Shown in pieces: positions 24,678-32,579 of a stretch of 33,869 nucleotides of DNA; the first letter of the stretch is position 1, and every line of letters begins with the position of its first letter. Origin of the DNA: JAUZPB01 sp037140715 (GTDB taxonomy: Bacteria > Bacteroidota > Ignavibacteria > Ignavibacteriales > SURF-24); assembly GCA_037140715.1 (NCBI GenBank), contig JBAXDX010000025.1, forward strand, positions 1 to 33,869, read 5' to 3'. Under the pieces are notes generated by a model. That model was given only the letters and a program-made list of their open reading frames with translations, was not told where the DNA came from and searched no databases. The position numbers and the translations under genes were made by a program.

Positions 24678-25547
24678 TTATTCGTTTCCATCGCGGAGAA
24701 CCTTTTCGAGGTATTCCCTGTACAACGATTTTGGAATGCAGTTTATCACCGCTTCAAACTTAGCTCTGTCAATAAAACCCATGTAATATGCTATTTCTTC
24801 AAGACATGCTACCTTAAGTCCCTGACGATCTTCAATTACTCCAAAGAAATTTGATGCCTGCAAAAGAGCTTCCGGTGTTCCGGTATCAAGCCAGGCAACA
24901 CCGCGCCCGATTTTTTCTGCTTTAAGCTTTCCTTCTTCAAGATATTTCTGATTAACGTCAGTTATTTCAAGCTCTCCTCTAAGAGAAGGTTTCAGGTTCT
25001 TTGAAATTTCCACTACGCGGTTATCATAAACATAAAGTCCCGGCACCGCATAATCTGATTTAGGATGCTCCGGCTTTTCCTCGATTGAAATAACCCGGCC
25101 TTCCTTATCGAATTCCACGATACCATAACGTTCAGGGTCATTTACTTTATAGCCAAAAACCGTTGCGCCCTCAGTCTGTTTTAAGGCATGGTAAAGGAAA
25201 TCAAGCTTACCGTAAAAGATATTATCGCCAAGCGCCAGCGTTACGCTGTCCCCGCCGATAAACTTTTCGCCCAGTATAAATGCCTCTGCAATACCATTCG
25301 GCGCATTCTGTACGACATACTCAATTGAAAGTCCCAGATTACTGCCATCTTCAAAGAGCTGCCGGTACAAAGGGATAGTTTCCTTATTGGATATTATCAG
25401 TATCTCTTTTATTCCGCCAAGCATCAGAATTGAAACGGGATAATAGATAAGCGGTTTATCATAAATCAAAGCGAGCTGTTTACTGTAAACCTTTGTAATT
25501 GGATAAAGACGTGAACCGGTACCGCCGGCAAGTACAATCCCTTTCAT
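24678..25547 (-). CDS. rmlA: Glucose-1-phosphate thymidylyltransferase
   Basis: A 289-residue nucleotidyltransferase of standard length. The N-terminal LAGGTGSRLYPITKVYSKQL is the RmlA signature (nucleotide-binding G-G-x-G-x-R-L). ALGDNIFYG holds the metal-binding Asp, and EEKPEHPKSDYAVPGLYVYD and GRGVAWLDTGTPEALL are also typical. It forms dTDP-glucose from dTTP and glucose-1-phosphate, the first step of the rhamnose pathway, in the cytoplasm. It is the first gene of the rmlA-rmlC-ugd run; the upstream 490 bases hold a repeat array instead of a gene. Confidence 0.96.
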   Translation of the reverse strand: MKGIVLAGGTGSRLYPITKVYSKQLALIYDKPLIYYPVSILMLGGIKEILIISNKETIPLYRQLFEDGSNLGLSIEYVVQNAPNGIAEAFILGEKFIGGDSVTLALGDNIFYGKLDFLYHALKQTEGATVFGYKVNDPERYGIVEFDKEGRVISIEEKPEHPKSDYAVPGLYVYDNRVVEISKNLKPSLRGELEITDVNQKYLEEGKLKAEKIGRGVAWLDTGTPEALLQASNFFGVIEDRQGLKVACLEEIAYYMGFIDRAKFEAVINCIPKSLYREYLEKVLRDGNE

Positions 25548-25600
25548 ATTGACAATCCTGTAAAATTATTAACTCATGTTACGAAAAAAAATGTCAGAGC

Positions 25601-25737
25601 GATGATTTTTATGATTAAATGATTCATTTTATTCTGACTGCGTTGTCATATAAGTCTGAATCACGGATTAAACGGATTAACGGATTCCACAGATTAAGAC
25701 GAAACAGCTGATGATATGCGTTATCATAAAAATCATC
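25601..25737. repeat. 15-bp perfect inverted repeat with CGGATTAA-rich loop
   Basis: GATGATTTTTATGAT (25601-25615) recurs as its complement at 25723-25737. The 107-base loop holds a short degenerate tandem run, CACGGATTAAACGGATTAAC, followed by GGATTCCACAGATTAAG (about 25660-25700). Nothing here looks coding. It sits beside the 21-bp array and may form one structured intergenic element with it. Confidence 0.5.
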
Positions 25738-25751
25738 ATAATCACAGTTTA

Positions 25752-25961
25752 GATATTTTTGGGTTCCGAGCCGATATTTATCAGTTCCGAACTGATATTT
25801 TTGGGTTCTGAGCTGATATTTATCGGTTCCGAACCGATATTTTTGGGTTCCGAGCCGATATTTATCGGTTCCGAACTGATATTTTTGGGTTCTGAGCTGA
25901 TATTTATCGGTTCCGAACTGATATTTTTGGGTTCTGAGCTGATATTTATCAGTTCCGGACA
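25752..25961. repeat. Tandem array of ten 21-bp units (five 42-bp repeats) with internal palindromes
   Basis: Ten consecutive 21-base units each begin GATATTT and alternate between type A (GATATTTTTGGGTTCYGAGCY) and type B (GATATTTATCRGTTCCGAACY), so the true period is 42 bases, five copies; the last unit is degraded at its end. Type B units with the following GAT form a palindrome, ATCRGTTC-C-GAACYGAT. One unit has A paired with T and one has G paired with C at the variable position; others have a G/T pair. As 21 is a multiple of three, several frames stay open on both strands (heptapeptide-like GTDKYQL/RTQKYQF), which I take as a by-product. It could be a protein-binding array, a structured RNA, or simply expanded repeat DNA. 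Confidence 0.85.
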
Positions 25962-26040
25962 TATAAATTTATGTTACGCAAAAATGTCAGAACTATGATT
26001 ATGAATCATAAGCCGGGATGAATTTTACATAACCTGAGTA

Positions 26041-27012
26041 TTAATAGTTTGGATTTAAGTGCCACTTATAAGCACTCGCTATAACTTCTGTAAGTCCATA
26101 CTTTGGGATCCAGCCAAGCAGACTGCGTGCGAGTTTATTATCCGCAATAAGCGAGGCAGGGTCGCCGGCTCTTCTTTCAGCGATTTCGACTTTTATTTCG
26201 CAGCCTGTAATCTCCCGCGCCTTCCCGATAATTTCCTTAACGGAATATCCCGTGCCTGTCCCTAAATTAATTACAGCCGAATCATTTTCATCCAGATATT
26301 CAAGAGCCAAGAGATGCGCCCCGGCAAGGTCATTCACATGAATATAATCCCTGATACACGTCCCGTCAGCGGTCGGGTAATCATCTCCGAAAACCATAAC
26401 CTTTTCCCTCTGCCCTAAAGCGGTCTGAAGGACTATCGGGATAAGATGCGGTTCGGGCTGGTGGCTTTCGCCTATTTCGCCTGAGAAATCTGCACCGGCC
26501 GCATTAAAATATCTTAAAGCAACATACTTTAATCCAAAAGATGTCTTAAAATCACTTAAAACATGCTCAATCATAAATTTTGTTTTTGCATAAGGATTAA
26601 TCGGCTTTAAGGATTCAGTTTCCGAAACAGGCACATTTTCAGGATTGCCATAAAGCGAACATGTAGAGGAAAAGACAATCCGGCCTACGTTATTTTCCTT
26701 CAGAGCATTGATCAGGTTAATACTGCCCGTAACGTTATTGGTATAATAGAGTCCCGGATTTTCAACCGACTCACCCACATAAGCAAAAGCAGCAAAATGT
26801 ATAGCGGCATCGATTTCGTACTTAGCCATAGCTGCCTTAAGCCCGCCGGAATCGAGCATATCGACTTTCTCAAATCTGACATTCTGAGGAACTGACTCAA
26901 TATGACCGCGCGACAGGTTGTCAAAGACTATAACATTGTGCCCTCTGCCGAGTAGCAGTCTTACGGTATGAGAACCAATATAGCCTGCCCCGCCGGTTAC
27001 TAATATATTCAT
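26041..27012 (-). CDS. galE: UDP-glucose 4-epimerase
   Basis: A 323-residue extended short-chain dehydrogenase. It starts MNILVTGGAGYIGSHTVRLL (NAD-binding GGAGYIGSH), then HFAAFAYVGESVENPGLYY, the catalytic Ser region SSTCSLYGNP, YxxxK (NPYAKTKFM), RYFNAAGAD and DGTCIRDYIHVNDLA, all GalE hallmarks. It interconverts UDP-glucose and UDP-galactose in the cytoplasm. I chose ATG 27010-27012 (with AGGA upstream) over ATG 27048, which adds 12 residues not found in the family. It lies on the same strand as rmlA but is separated by the repeat array, so it may be its own unit. Confidence 0.95.
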   Translation of the reverse strand: MNILVTGGAGYIGSHTVRLLLGRGHNVIVFDNLSRGHIESVPQNVRFEKVDMLDSGGLKAAMAKYEIDAAIHFAAFAYVGESVENPGLYYTNNVTGSINLINALKENNVGRIVFSSTCSLYGNPENVPVSETESLKPINPYAKTKFMIEHVLSDFKTSFGLKYVALRYFNAAGADFSGEIGESHQPEPHLIPIVLQTALGQREKVMVFGDDYPTADGTCIRDYIHVNDLAGAHLLALEYLDENDSAVINLGTGTGYSVKEIIGKAREITGCEIKVEIAERRAGDPASLIADNKLARSLLGWIPKYGLTEVIASAYKWHLNPNY

Positions 27013-27341
27013 ATTTTCATCCTGATTTTTGTTGTAATATCCACGCATTACTTCATATAATGACTGGTTAAGATTATGGAAATCACTAACCGGCTGTTAT
27101 TTTCATCCGAAGTTTTCGGGCAGATACTGATTTATGCCTGTATCTGTTAAAACCGACTGCTAATTTAATAAAAAGAGATTATAATAGAAACTGACAGGCT
27201 GTTATTCTGCCTGCTAAAGGATAAAAAAAAACAGGTAAAAGGCGGGAAGTACAGTTTTACGGACTTCATTCTGACGGGGATATGGCAGTTAGGAGAACGA
27301 TATTAAGTCTGAGGAAAGTTCAGATAAGAAATATTACACGA

Positions 27342-27376
27342 AAATTTATTTTGGACAGCAGGTCCAAAATAAATTT
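27342..27376. repeat. Perfect 15-bp hairpin with AGCAG loop
   Basis: Arms AAATTTATTTTGGAC (27342-27356) and GTCCAAAATAAATTT (27362-27376) are exactly complementary around AGCAG. AT-rich, with no T-run directly after it; it could be a terminator aid, an operator or a REP-like palindrome. Confidence 0.6.
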
Positions 27377-27416
27377 ATCGCTGTTTTTTTACAATAATAA
27401 AATAAAGATCTATATG

Positions 27417-27433
27417 CCCCGATGAAATCGGGG
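27417..27433 (-). terminator. Probable terminator downstream of the lipoprotein gene
   Basis: CCCCGAT-GAA-ATCGGGG is a perfect 7-bp stem with a three-base loop, 18 bases after the stop of the minus-strand lipoprotein gene. The sequence after it on the minus strand is AT-rich but has no long T-run, so this could also be a REP-like palindrome. Confidence 0.55.
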
Positions 27434-27450
27434 AACAACATATTCCCGGT

Positions 27451-28155
27451 TTATTTTACCGTAAGTGTTTTAAGAATAAACATGCCATTATATGAATAAA
27501 TCCCGTTCGCGGACTGCTGGTATGAAACAACTGCATCAAAAACCTTCCCGTCACTCGCACGCTTAATCTTCCATTTAATAGTATCCCCTGACTGAAATCC
27601 TTCCTTCATCCCCTTTGTCTGTGAATCATCTCCCCAGAGAATAACACTAATAGTGGCTGCATTCCAAACCTTGTACCCGGCACATGCTGTAGTTCCGAGA
27701 GAATCATAAAACACACCTATCATATCGCCGTTTGAAACAGAACCATCGCTAACCGCAGAATTTTGCACAGCCACGACTGCATTATTATCGGTTCTGTCAG
27801 ATTTCCAGATAATATCATTTAATTTTATATTTAAAGAAAGATTTTGTCCCTCGGATAAATTAACGCCCGATTGCTGAAATTCCTTATAACCGGGTTCATA
27901 AACATTAATTTTATACGCACCTGAATTGATATTTGCAAGCTCATAACTGCCTGCGTTGTCCGTCTTAACGATAACACTTGCCGGAACCGTTGTTATTACT
28001 GCCCCTGAAACCGGAAGTCCTGAAGAAGCTGAAGTTATTTTCCCTGTTATTCCCTGCTGGGAGGAAACACTCTTTGCAGGATTCGATCCCTCTTTAGAGC
28101 ATCCTGAAAAAATCATAAGGTTCAGCAATAGCAGACTTAACATTAACTTTTTCAT
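27451..28155 (-). CDS. Lipoprotein with carboxypeptidase-regulatory-like domain and a shared C-terminal module
   Basis: A 234-residue protein. A lipoprotein signal (MKKLMLSLLLLNLMIFSGC, lipidated Cys19) is followed by a CarboxypepD_reg-like beta-sandwich at about 35-110 (GKITSASSGLPVSGAVITT... SYELANINSGAYKINVYEPGYKEF). The C-terminal module, about 110-234, has DMIGVFYDSLG..ACAGYKVWN and LWGDD...KEGFQSGDTIKWKI. This module resembles two segments of the large T9SS protein encoded next door. It is expected to be anchored in an outer or inner membrane. ATG 28153-28155 is preferred over 28170 because GGGAA lies just upstream. The function is unknown; co-location and shared modules suggest that it works with the neighbour at the cell surface. 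Confidence 0.78.
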   Translation of the reverse strand: MKKLMLSLLLLNLMIFSGCSKEGSNPAKSVSSQQGITGKITSASSGLPVSGAVITTVPASVIVKTDNAGSYELANINSGAYKINVYEPGYKEFQQSGVNLSEGQNLSLNIKLNDIIWKSDRTDNNAVVAVQNSAVSDGSVSNGDMIGVFYDSLGTTACAGYKVWNAATISVILWGDDSQTKGMKEGFQSGDTIKWKIKRASDGKVFDAVVSYQQSANGIYSYNGMFILKTLTVK

Positions 28156-28214
28156 AATTATTATTCCCATGACTATATAAATTGAAGAAACTATTTTTCT
28201 GTTTGATATTAAAA

Positions 28215-28246
28215 GCGGGGACAGCCTAGAGCCTGTCCCCGCGTTG
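28215..28246 (-). terminator. Strong hairpin after the T9SS protein gene
   Basis: GCGGGGACAG (28215-28224) and CTGTCCCCGC (28233-28242) are perfect 10-bp arms around an 8-base loop. Read on the minus strand the stem is followed by TTTTAATAT, and it lies about 40 bases after the stop of the large gene, so it fits a rho-independent terminator. Confidence 0.75.
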
Positions 28247-28281
28247 AAAGAACGATTATTCAGAACATAATCCCAATAATC

Positions 28282-31200
28282 TTATTTAAGTAAGTTCATC
28301 TTTCTGGAAGCTGAGAATTTATCTGCATTGATCTTGTAGATATAAACTCCTGAAGCCAGCTTTGAAGCGTCTAACTTAACATTATGATAACCAGCGCTAA
28401 AGAATTCGTTTGCAAGTTCCTTAACTGCCTGACCAAGCATATTGTAAACAACAATCTTTACCTTGCTGTCCTGTGGAATGCCAAAGCTGATAGTTGTTGT
28501 CGGGTTGAACGGATTAGGATAATTCTGTGATAAAGAGAATTCCTGAGGTACTGAACTTTCTGCTTTAGTTACGCTGCCTACGACTGATACGCCGTTAACA
28601 CTGTAACTGCCTGCGCCTTCTGAATAATCAACACCATTAAGTATAGATTCCGCTCCGGCATTTTTATTCCATACGCGGAAGCTGTAAGATTCGGAAGCTT
28701 TCATTCCTTTGCCTTCCTGTTTGCCTGATTCGAGTCCAAAGATAACAACCGCAACGTTGCCACCATTATAGACTGTGCTTCCGCAGAGTTTACCTTCAGA
28801 ATTAAATACGCCTATTTCATCACCCTGAACTGCTTTGCCTTTCAAAGAATTTTCAGTAAACGCAACTACAGAACTGTTGTCGCTGTTGAATTCCATCTTA
28901 AAGTGCGAATTCGAAGAAGCCTGTGGAGCCTCTGCTGATTTAGCAACACCAGGAATTGTTACGGTATTCGCCGGATAAACAAGTGTCTGAGCACTGCTTA
29001 CTTTTACCTGATATGCTTTACCCGGTGTTAAGTTGCCCAGTGTGTTGATTCCGTAAGCCGGCCAGTAAACATTGCCGGAGAGATCCTTAACGACTGTCAA
29101 ACCAGCCTTAATAGTGTTTAATGCTATTTCAGGAGCCATATTTGAATAACGATGATAAGGTATTATATTCCATCCTGCAACAAGCGAAATCGTGTTGGTC
29201 TCCGGTACAACGGCCTTGCCATCTAACCTTAAGACACCTGTGGGGGTACCACTCATGTTGAGTAAATACCCTTTGTTTGGATCCCATGTATAAAAGTCAG
29301 TAACGAGAGGGGTACCAGACGTAGATGTATCAGCCCAATAAACCTTTCCATCCGCGTCCTTAAGCATTTTGAATAGCGCCGAATCCGCGTTAACAGTAAA
29401 ACCTTGTAATTCGCCTGTGGTTAACGTACCAAGAATATGGTTATTAATGCTATTATTATCAGTTGCCGGACCCCAGACTAAAGAATCCACCGTAGGAATA
29501 ATGTAACTTGAGATTAACTGCCAGCCGGCAGATAGTGTAATTCTCTGACCGCCAGTATCGGTTGTGGCAACAGTATAGTGAAGCGTATCTTCCGCAATCA
29601 TATTACCTGTGCCATAAAAAGTAGCTACATTAACCGTAACCTTACGGTAGTTAAGTGGACTGCTATTATCATCCGAGCCCCATGGGGTGCCTGCGCTGTC
29701 CGGATGTGCAGTACGCCATACCCTGAATGTGATTGCTTCGCCTGCAGTAAAACCTTCCTTTGCCAGAGTGGTAGGATCATCGCCATAAATTGTCAGAGGC
29801 TTTGCTAATGTATATTGATTAGCAGAGCCAGGGACGTTATCACCAATTAAAGACTTTACATAACCGGCACATTTGACAGTAGCGCCATCTGTGTAAAACG
29901 CACCTACATATATTAGCTCACTTAATTTAAAAAATATTCTGCTTTGCAGCTCAGCAGCTACAGTACCAGTAGTATCTTCTGCAATTGCTGTAAAATTCAC
30001 TATTTCAGAGTGACCAGTATTAGTGAAATTCCAAGTTGCATCCGGAGTCGGGTATATTGCGAATCCCCTTAGATTATCAGTAGAGTCGAATGCAGTTCCG
30101 CCAACCTCAGTAATCATTAACTTACAGCCAGTTGCGGCGAGTCCTTTCACATCAAAATTAGGAACTCTCCAGGTATAAGAACCGGTATTCGGAGTTGACG
30201 AAACTATAGTTGTCCATGTGGTAGCAACATCGGTAATTTTATATGCCAGCTTTACGTTTGCTATACTTGCAGGAGCAATCCAGGTGATTACAGTATCCTG
30301 CCCGCCTGCTAATGCAATGGCAACGCTGTCAGCATCTTTTCCATGAGTTGGAGAAGGGAATATTAAAGTTAAACCGGTTTGCTTAATAACAGTATCTATC
30401 GGCGCTACCGGTGCTGCGGAATTGCCGTCAAGCGCAGACCTGGAAACAACAAGTGTAAAACTTAAAGGAGTTGTCTTTGTAGGAGTTACTGTGTAACTTC
30501 CGGTATTGGCGAAATAGTCAGTAACCGTATTAGTTGGGGTAGTTAGGGGAGTTAGGGCAGAAGGATCTTCCACATATTCCTTTTTTACTATTTTAACTAA
30601 AGGGAAATTGCCTTTGGTCGTCCAGGTTAATGTAAACGGTGCGGTAGTAGTCTCGCTGCCACTTACAGTCTCTATATAATTTAATCCTCCTGTTAAAACT
30701 TTGTTATCGACTGTAATTGAAAGAGCAGCCGCAAAATCAGCTCCAATAACCGTATAAGGAGAACCGGAAATGACCCAGCTCGTAAAGTTGACAGAATTAG
30801 CTGTTCCACTAATCTGACTGGCGATATTAGCAATAACAAGCCAGTAATTATTGACAAGACTCGCTATAGTTGAAGCACTGCCGTTATTTACATCAGGCAG
30901 GGTTGAATTATTGTTATAAATATTCGAATAAGTAACAGAAACTGTCGGAGCAACTTCGGCAGAACCCGCTATTACAGCAACATCGGTTAGTATCTTCAAA
31001 TCAGATATATTTAATCCATATTTTGTATTACTGCTAAGGTCAACCTTTTGTGCTGTGGTTGTTGAAAGTCCGGCAGCAACAATACCATCAACAGCATTTG
31101 AATCAACCTTAGAATTGCTGATACTAAGAACGCCACTTGAGTTTACAACTCCGTTAAATGTATTTGAGTTAAACGTAGAACTGTCAATTGTTACTGAACC

Positions 31201-32010
31201 GTCAACGTTAAACAGACCGGATTTGCCGGAGTTTCTAACGCTGGTATGGTTGACAGATAAATTCAGTCCGCTTGCACTTACAAGGATACCGGTACCTGAT
31301 ACGGAGCTTATAGCCGCCCAGTTAATAGTAACATTGCCTGCATTAACTTCAATACCATTACCTGCAGTTACAGTAGTAATTGTAGGATAAAGTATATCTG
31401 TGTTCGGCTGGTTAATTACCATTGCGGAACCTGCTACATTTGTAAACGTAGCGACGGGCAGAATAAGTCTAGCCGCAGATGTAAACGCGTTTACCACCAT
31501 TCCGGCTGCCGCATTACTAATCGTCGGGGCGTGCAACTGAACAGGACGGTTAATTGTAAGTCCCGCCTTTGCATAAGAAACGGTAAAGAACTTTAACGTG
31601 TCTTGAATGGCGCTGGTCGATGAGTTAGCGTCAAGTACAATTCCCTGCCAATTAACAGCCTGAGGAGTGGCTTCGGCCGGTCCAAAAATAACAGGACTCG
31701 CGGGCGTGCCATAAATTGCAAGTCTGCCTCCGGAAGCGACTTGTATACCATAGTCACCTATGTTATCGCCATTATTATCAGCATAATAAAATTTAACATT
31801 AACACCGGCGTTTATCCGTAAGACTGCTCCGCTGTCAACAATTACGCTGGAAGTAAAAGACTGGTCGGATGACCATATTGTTGTAGTACCATTAATAATA
31901 TGATGTGCAGTCTGCGCATTGCTAAGACTGACTAACATAAGAACAAATAAAAAAGAGAGGAGTGAAAATTTCAGTCCTGCCCTCGCGAATGATTGCGTAT
32001 AACTTCGCAT
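28282..32010 (-). CDS. Large type IX-secreted beta-helix surface protein with C-terminal sorting domain
   Basis: About 1,242 residues. A signal peptide (ending LVSLSNAQ) is followed by a right-handed beta-helix-like region of short repeats (ISNSKVDSNAVDGIVAAG type; roughly 40-400), beta-rich domains, and two LSAGWQLISSY / LVAGWNIIPYH segments. Two copies of the module also found in the adjacent lipoprotein are present (YVGAFYTDGATVKCAGYV... and DEIGVFNSEGKLCGSTV...). The end is a type A T9SS sorting domain (SLSQNYPNPFNPTTTISFGI...KIVVYNMLGQAVKEL...GVYIYKINADKFSASRKMNLLK). T9SS exports such proteins across the outer membrane and attaches or releases them. ATG 32008-32010 is chosen for the GGAG upstream; 32022 is the alternative. 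Ligand or substrate unknown; no catalytic motif seen. Confidence 0.88.
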   Translation of the reverse strand: MRSYTQSFARAGLKFSLLSFLFVLMLVSLSNAQTAHHIINGTTTIWSSDQSFTSSVIVDSGAVLRINAGVNVKFYYADNNGDNIGDYGIQVASGGRLAIYGTPASPVIFGPAEATPQAVNWQGIVLDANSSTSAIQDTLKFFTVSYAKAGLTINRPVQLHAPTISNAAAGMVVNAFTSAARLILPVATFTNVAGSAMVINQPNTDILYPTITTVTAGNGIEVNAGNVTINWAAISSVSGTGILVSASGLNLSVNHTSVRNSGKSGLFNVDGSVTIDSSTFNSNTFNGVVNSSGVLSISNSKVDSNAVDGIVAAGLSTTTAQKVDLSSNTKYGLNISDLKILTDVAVIAGSAEVAPTVSVTYSNIYNNNSTLPDVNNGSASTIASLVNNYWLVIANIASQISGTANSVNFTSWVISGSPYTVIGADFAAALSITVDNKVLTGGLNYIETVSGSETTTAPFTLTWTTKGNFPLVKIVKKEYVEDPSALTPLTTPTNTVTDYFANTGSYTVTPTKTTPLSFTLVVSRSALDGNSAAPVAPIDTVIKQTGLTLIFPSPTHGKDADSVAIALAGGQDTVITWIAPASIANVKLAYKITDVATTWTTIVSSTPNTGSYTWRVPNFDVKGLAATGCKLMITEVGGTAFDSTDNLRGFAIYPTPDATWNFTNTGHSEIVNFTAIAEDTTGTVAAELQSRIFFKLSELIYVGAFYTDGATVKCAGYVKSLIGDNVPGSANQYTLAKPLTIYGDDPTTLAKEGFTAGEAITFRVWRTAHPDSAGTPWGSDDNSSPLNYRKVTVNVATFYGTGNMIAEDTLHYTVATTDTGGQRITLSAGWQLISSYIIPTVDSLVWGPATDNNSINNHILGTLTTGELQGFTVNADSALFKMLKDADGKVYWADTSTSGTPLVTDFYTWDPNKGYLLNMSGTPTGVLRLDGKAVVPETNTISLVAGWNIIPYHRYSNMAPEIALNTIKAGLTVVKDLSGNVYWPAYGINTLGNLTPGKAYQVKVSSAQTLVYPANTVTIPGVAKSAEAPQASSNSHFKMEFNSDNSSVVAFTENSLKGKAVQGDEIGVFNSEGKLCGSTVYNGGNVAVVIFGLESGKQEGKGMKASESYSFRVWNKNAGAESILNGVDYSEGAGSYSVNGVSVVGSVTKAESSVPQEFSLSQNYPNPFNPTTTISFGIPQDSKVKIVVYNMLGQAVKELANEFFSAGYHNVKLDASKLASGVYIYKINADKFSASRKMNLLK

Positions 32011-32075
32011 TGTTATCTCCATAAAATTATTATTATAAATTTAGCTATTAACTAGTCCGGAGTATCCGAACCGAT

Positions 32076-32090
32076 GGACAAATTTTGTCC
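32076..32090. promoter_or_regulatory. Palindrome upstream of the T9SS gene, possible operator
   Basis: GGACAAATTTTGTCC is a perfect palindrome of 7-base arms around one base, 66-80 bases before the chosen start codon of the large surface protein. Its size and position suit a dimeric regulator site, but no regulator is known for it and a chance occurrence cannot be excluded. Confidence 0.35.
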
Positions 32091-32579
32091 GTGTACTATT
32101 TAGAAACATTAAATTAAGTTGAATTACAGAACTGCATAAATCCTCCATGATTTAATTGATAAGGGTTATTGGAATAAGAGCCAGGCGACTATATTTTCAG
32201 ACTCGTAAATTCACAAACAATCACAATCATTAATAAAATAATCGAAACAATCGTGAATATGTTTAGCGAATTACTTCATAAATAATTTCATAAAGTAATA
32301 AATGTATTAACAGCAGGGTGGAAAAGACAGCAGTCTCTATTAAATTCATAATCTTAATCTTAATCATAATCTTACTCGCTTAGAGAAGAAGAATGAGTAA
32401 GATTAAGATTAAAACAGTATGGGTTGTAGATAGAAAGGGGGTATCGCAGGGCGCTATACATCAGCGATGTGGCAGCGCCCATCGGACAAACAATTAAACG
32501 AAACAAACAAAACGAAACAAAAATCAATACACAACACGCGTTAACATGACGGAATTGCTCTCCCGCCCGTCGCTGACGA
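32091..32579. other. Gene-free stretch with two inverted repeats
   Basis: No gene is seen. An AT-rich inverted repeat has arms 32360-32377 (TTAATCATAATCTTACTC) and 32395-32412 with one mismatch. A second hairpin, GGGCGCT/AGCGCCC with an inner ACATC-AGC-GATGT stem, is at 32449-32480. A short low-complexity run of AAACGAAACAAAC type follows at 32490-32520. These lie after the minus-strand helicase gene, and either may help end its transcript; neither has a clear T-run. Confidence 0.45.

Larger units (their letters stand above)
25576..26000. repeat. Imperfect direct repeats flanking the 21-bp array
   Basis: ATGTTACG-A-run-TGTCAGA-N3-ATGATT occurs at about 25576-25607 and again at 25971-26000 (30-32 bases, differing in A-run length and a few positions). 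The two copies bracket the palindromic array and the segment with the 25601/25723 inverted repeat. They look like the ends of a duplicated or inserted unit about 395 bases apart. Confidence 0.55.
27013..27450. other. Gene-free stretch with three hairpins
   Basis: No gene is visible. It holds CAGATAC/GTATCTG with a 12-base loop (27121-27146), a perfect 15-bp stem at 27342-27376 and a CCCCGAT-GAA-ATCGGGG hairpin at 27417-27433; the last two have their own entries. The galE promoter should also be here but I see no clear -24/-12 or other recognisable element. Confidence 0.4.

Noticed and set aside
25752..25961. CRISPR array
   Set aside because: The units are contiguous with no unique spacers, and no cas gene is in the window.
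25624..25998. Open frames on both strands with heptapeptide repeats (GTDKYQL/RTQKYQF and GSEPIFI-type)
   Set aside because: They come from the 21-bp period, which keeps several frames open at once; no ribosome site, no known family, and the flanking part looks like non-coding repeat DNA.
27013..27048. Longer galE start
   Set aside because: It adds 12 residues before the conserved MNILVTGGAGYIG, which has its own ribosome site.
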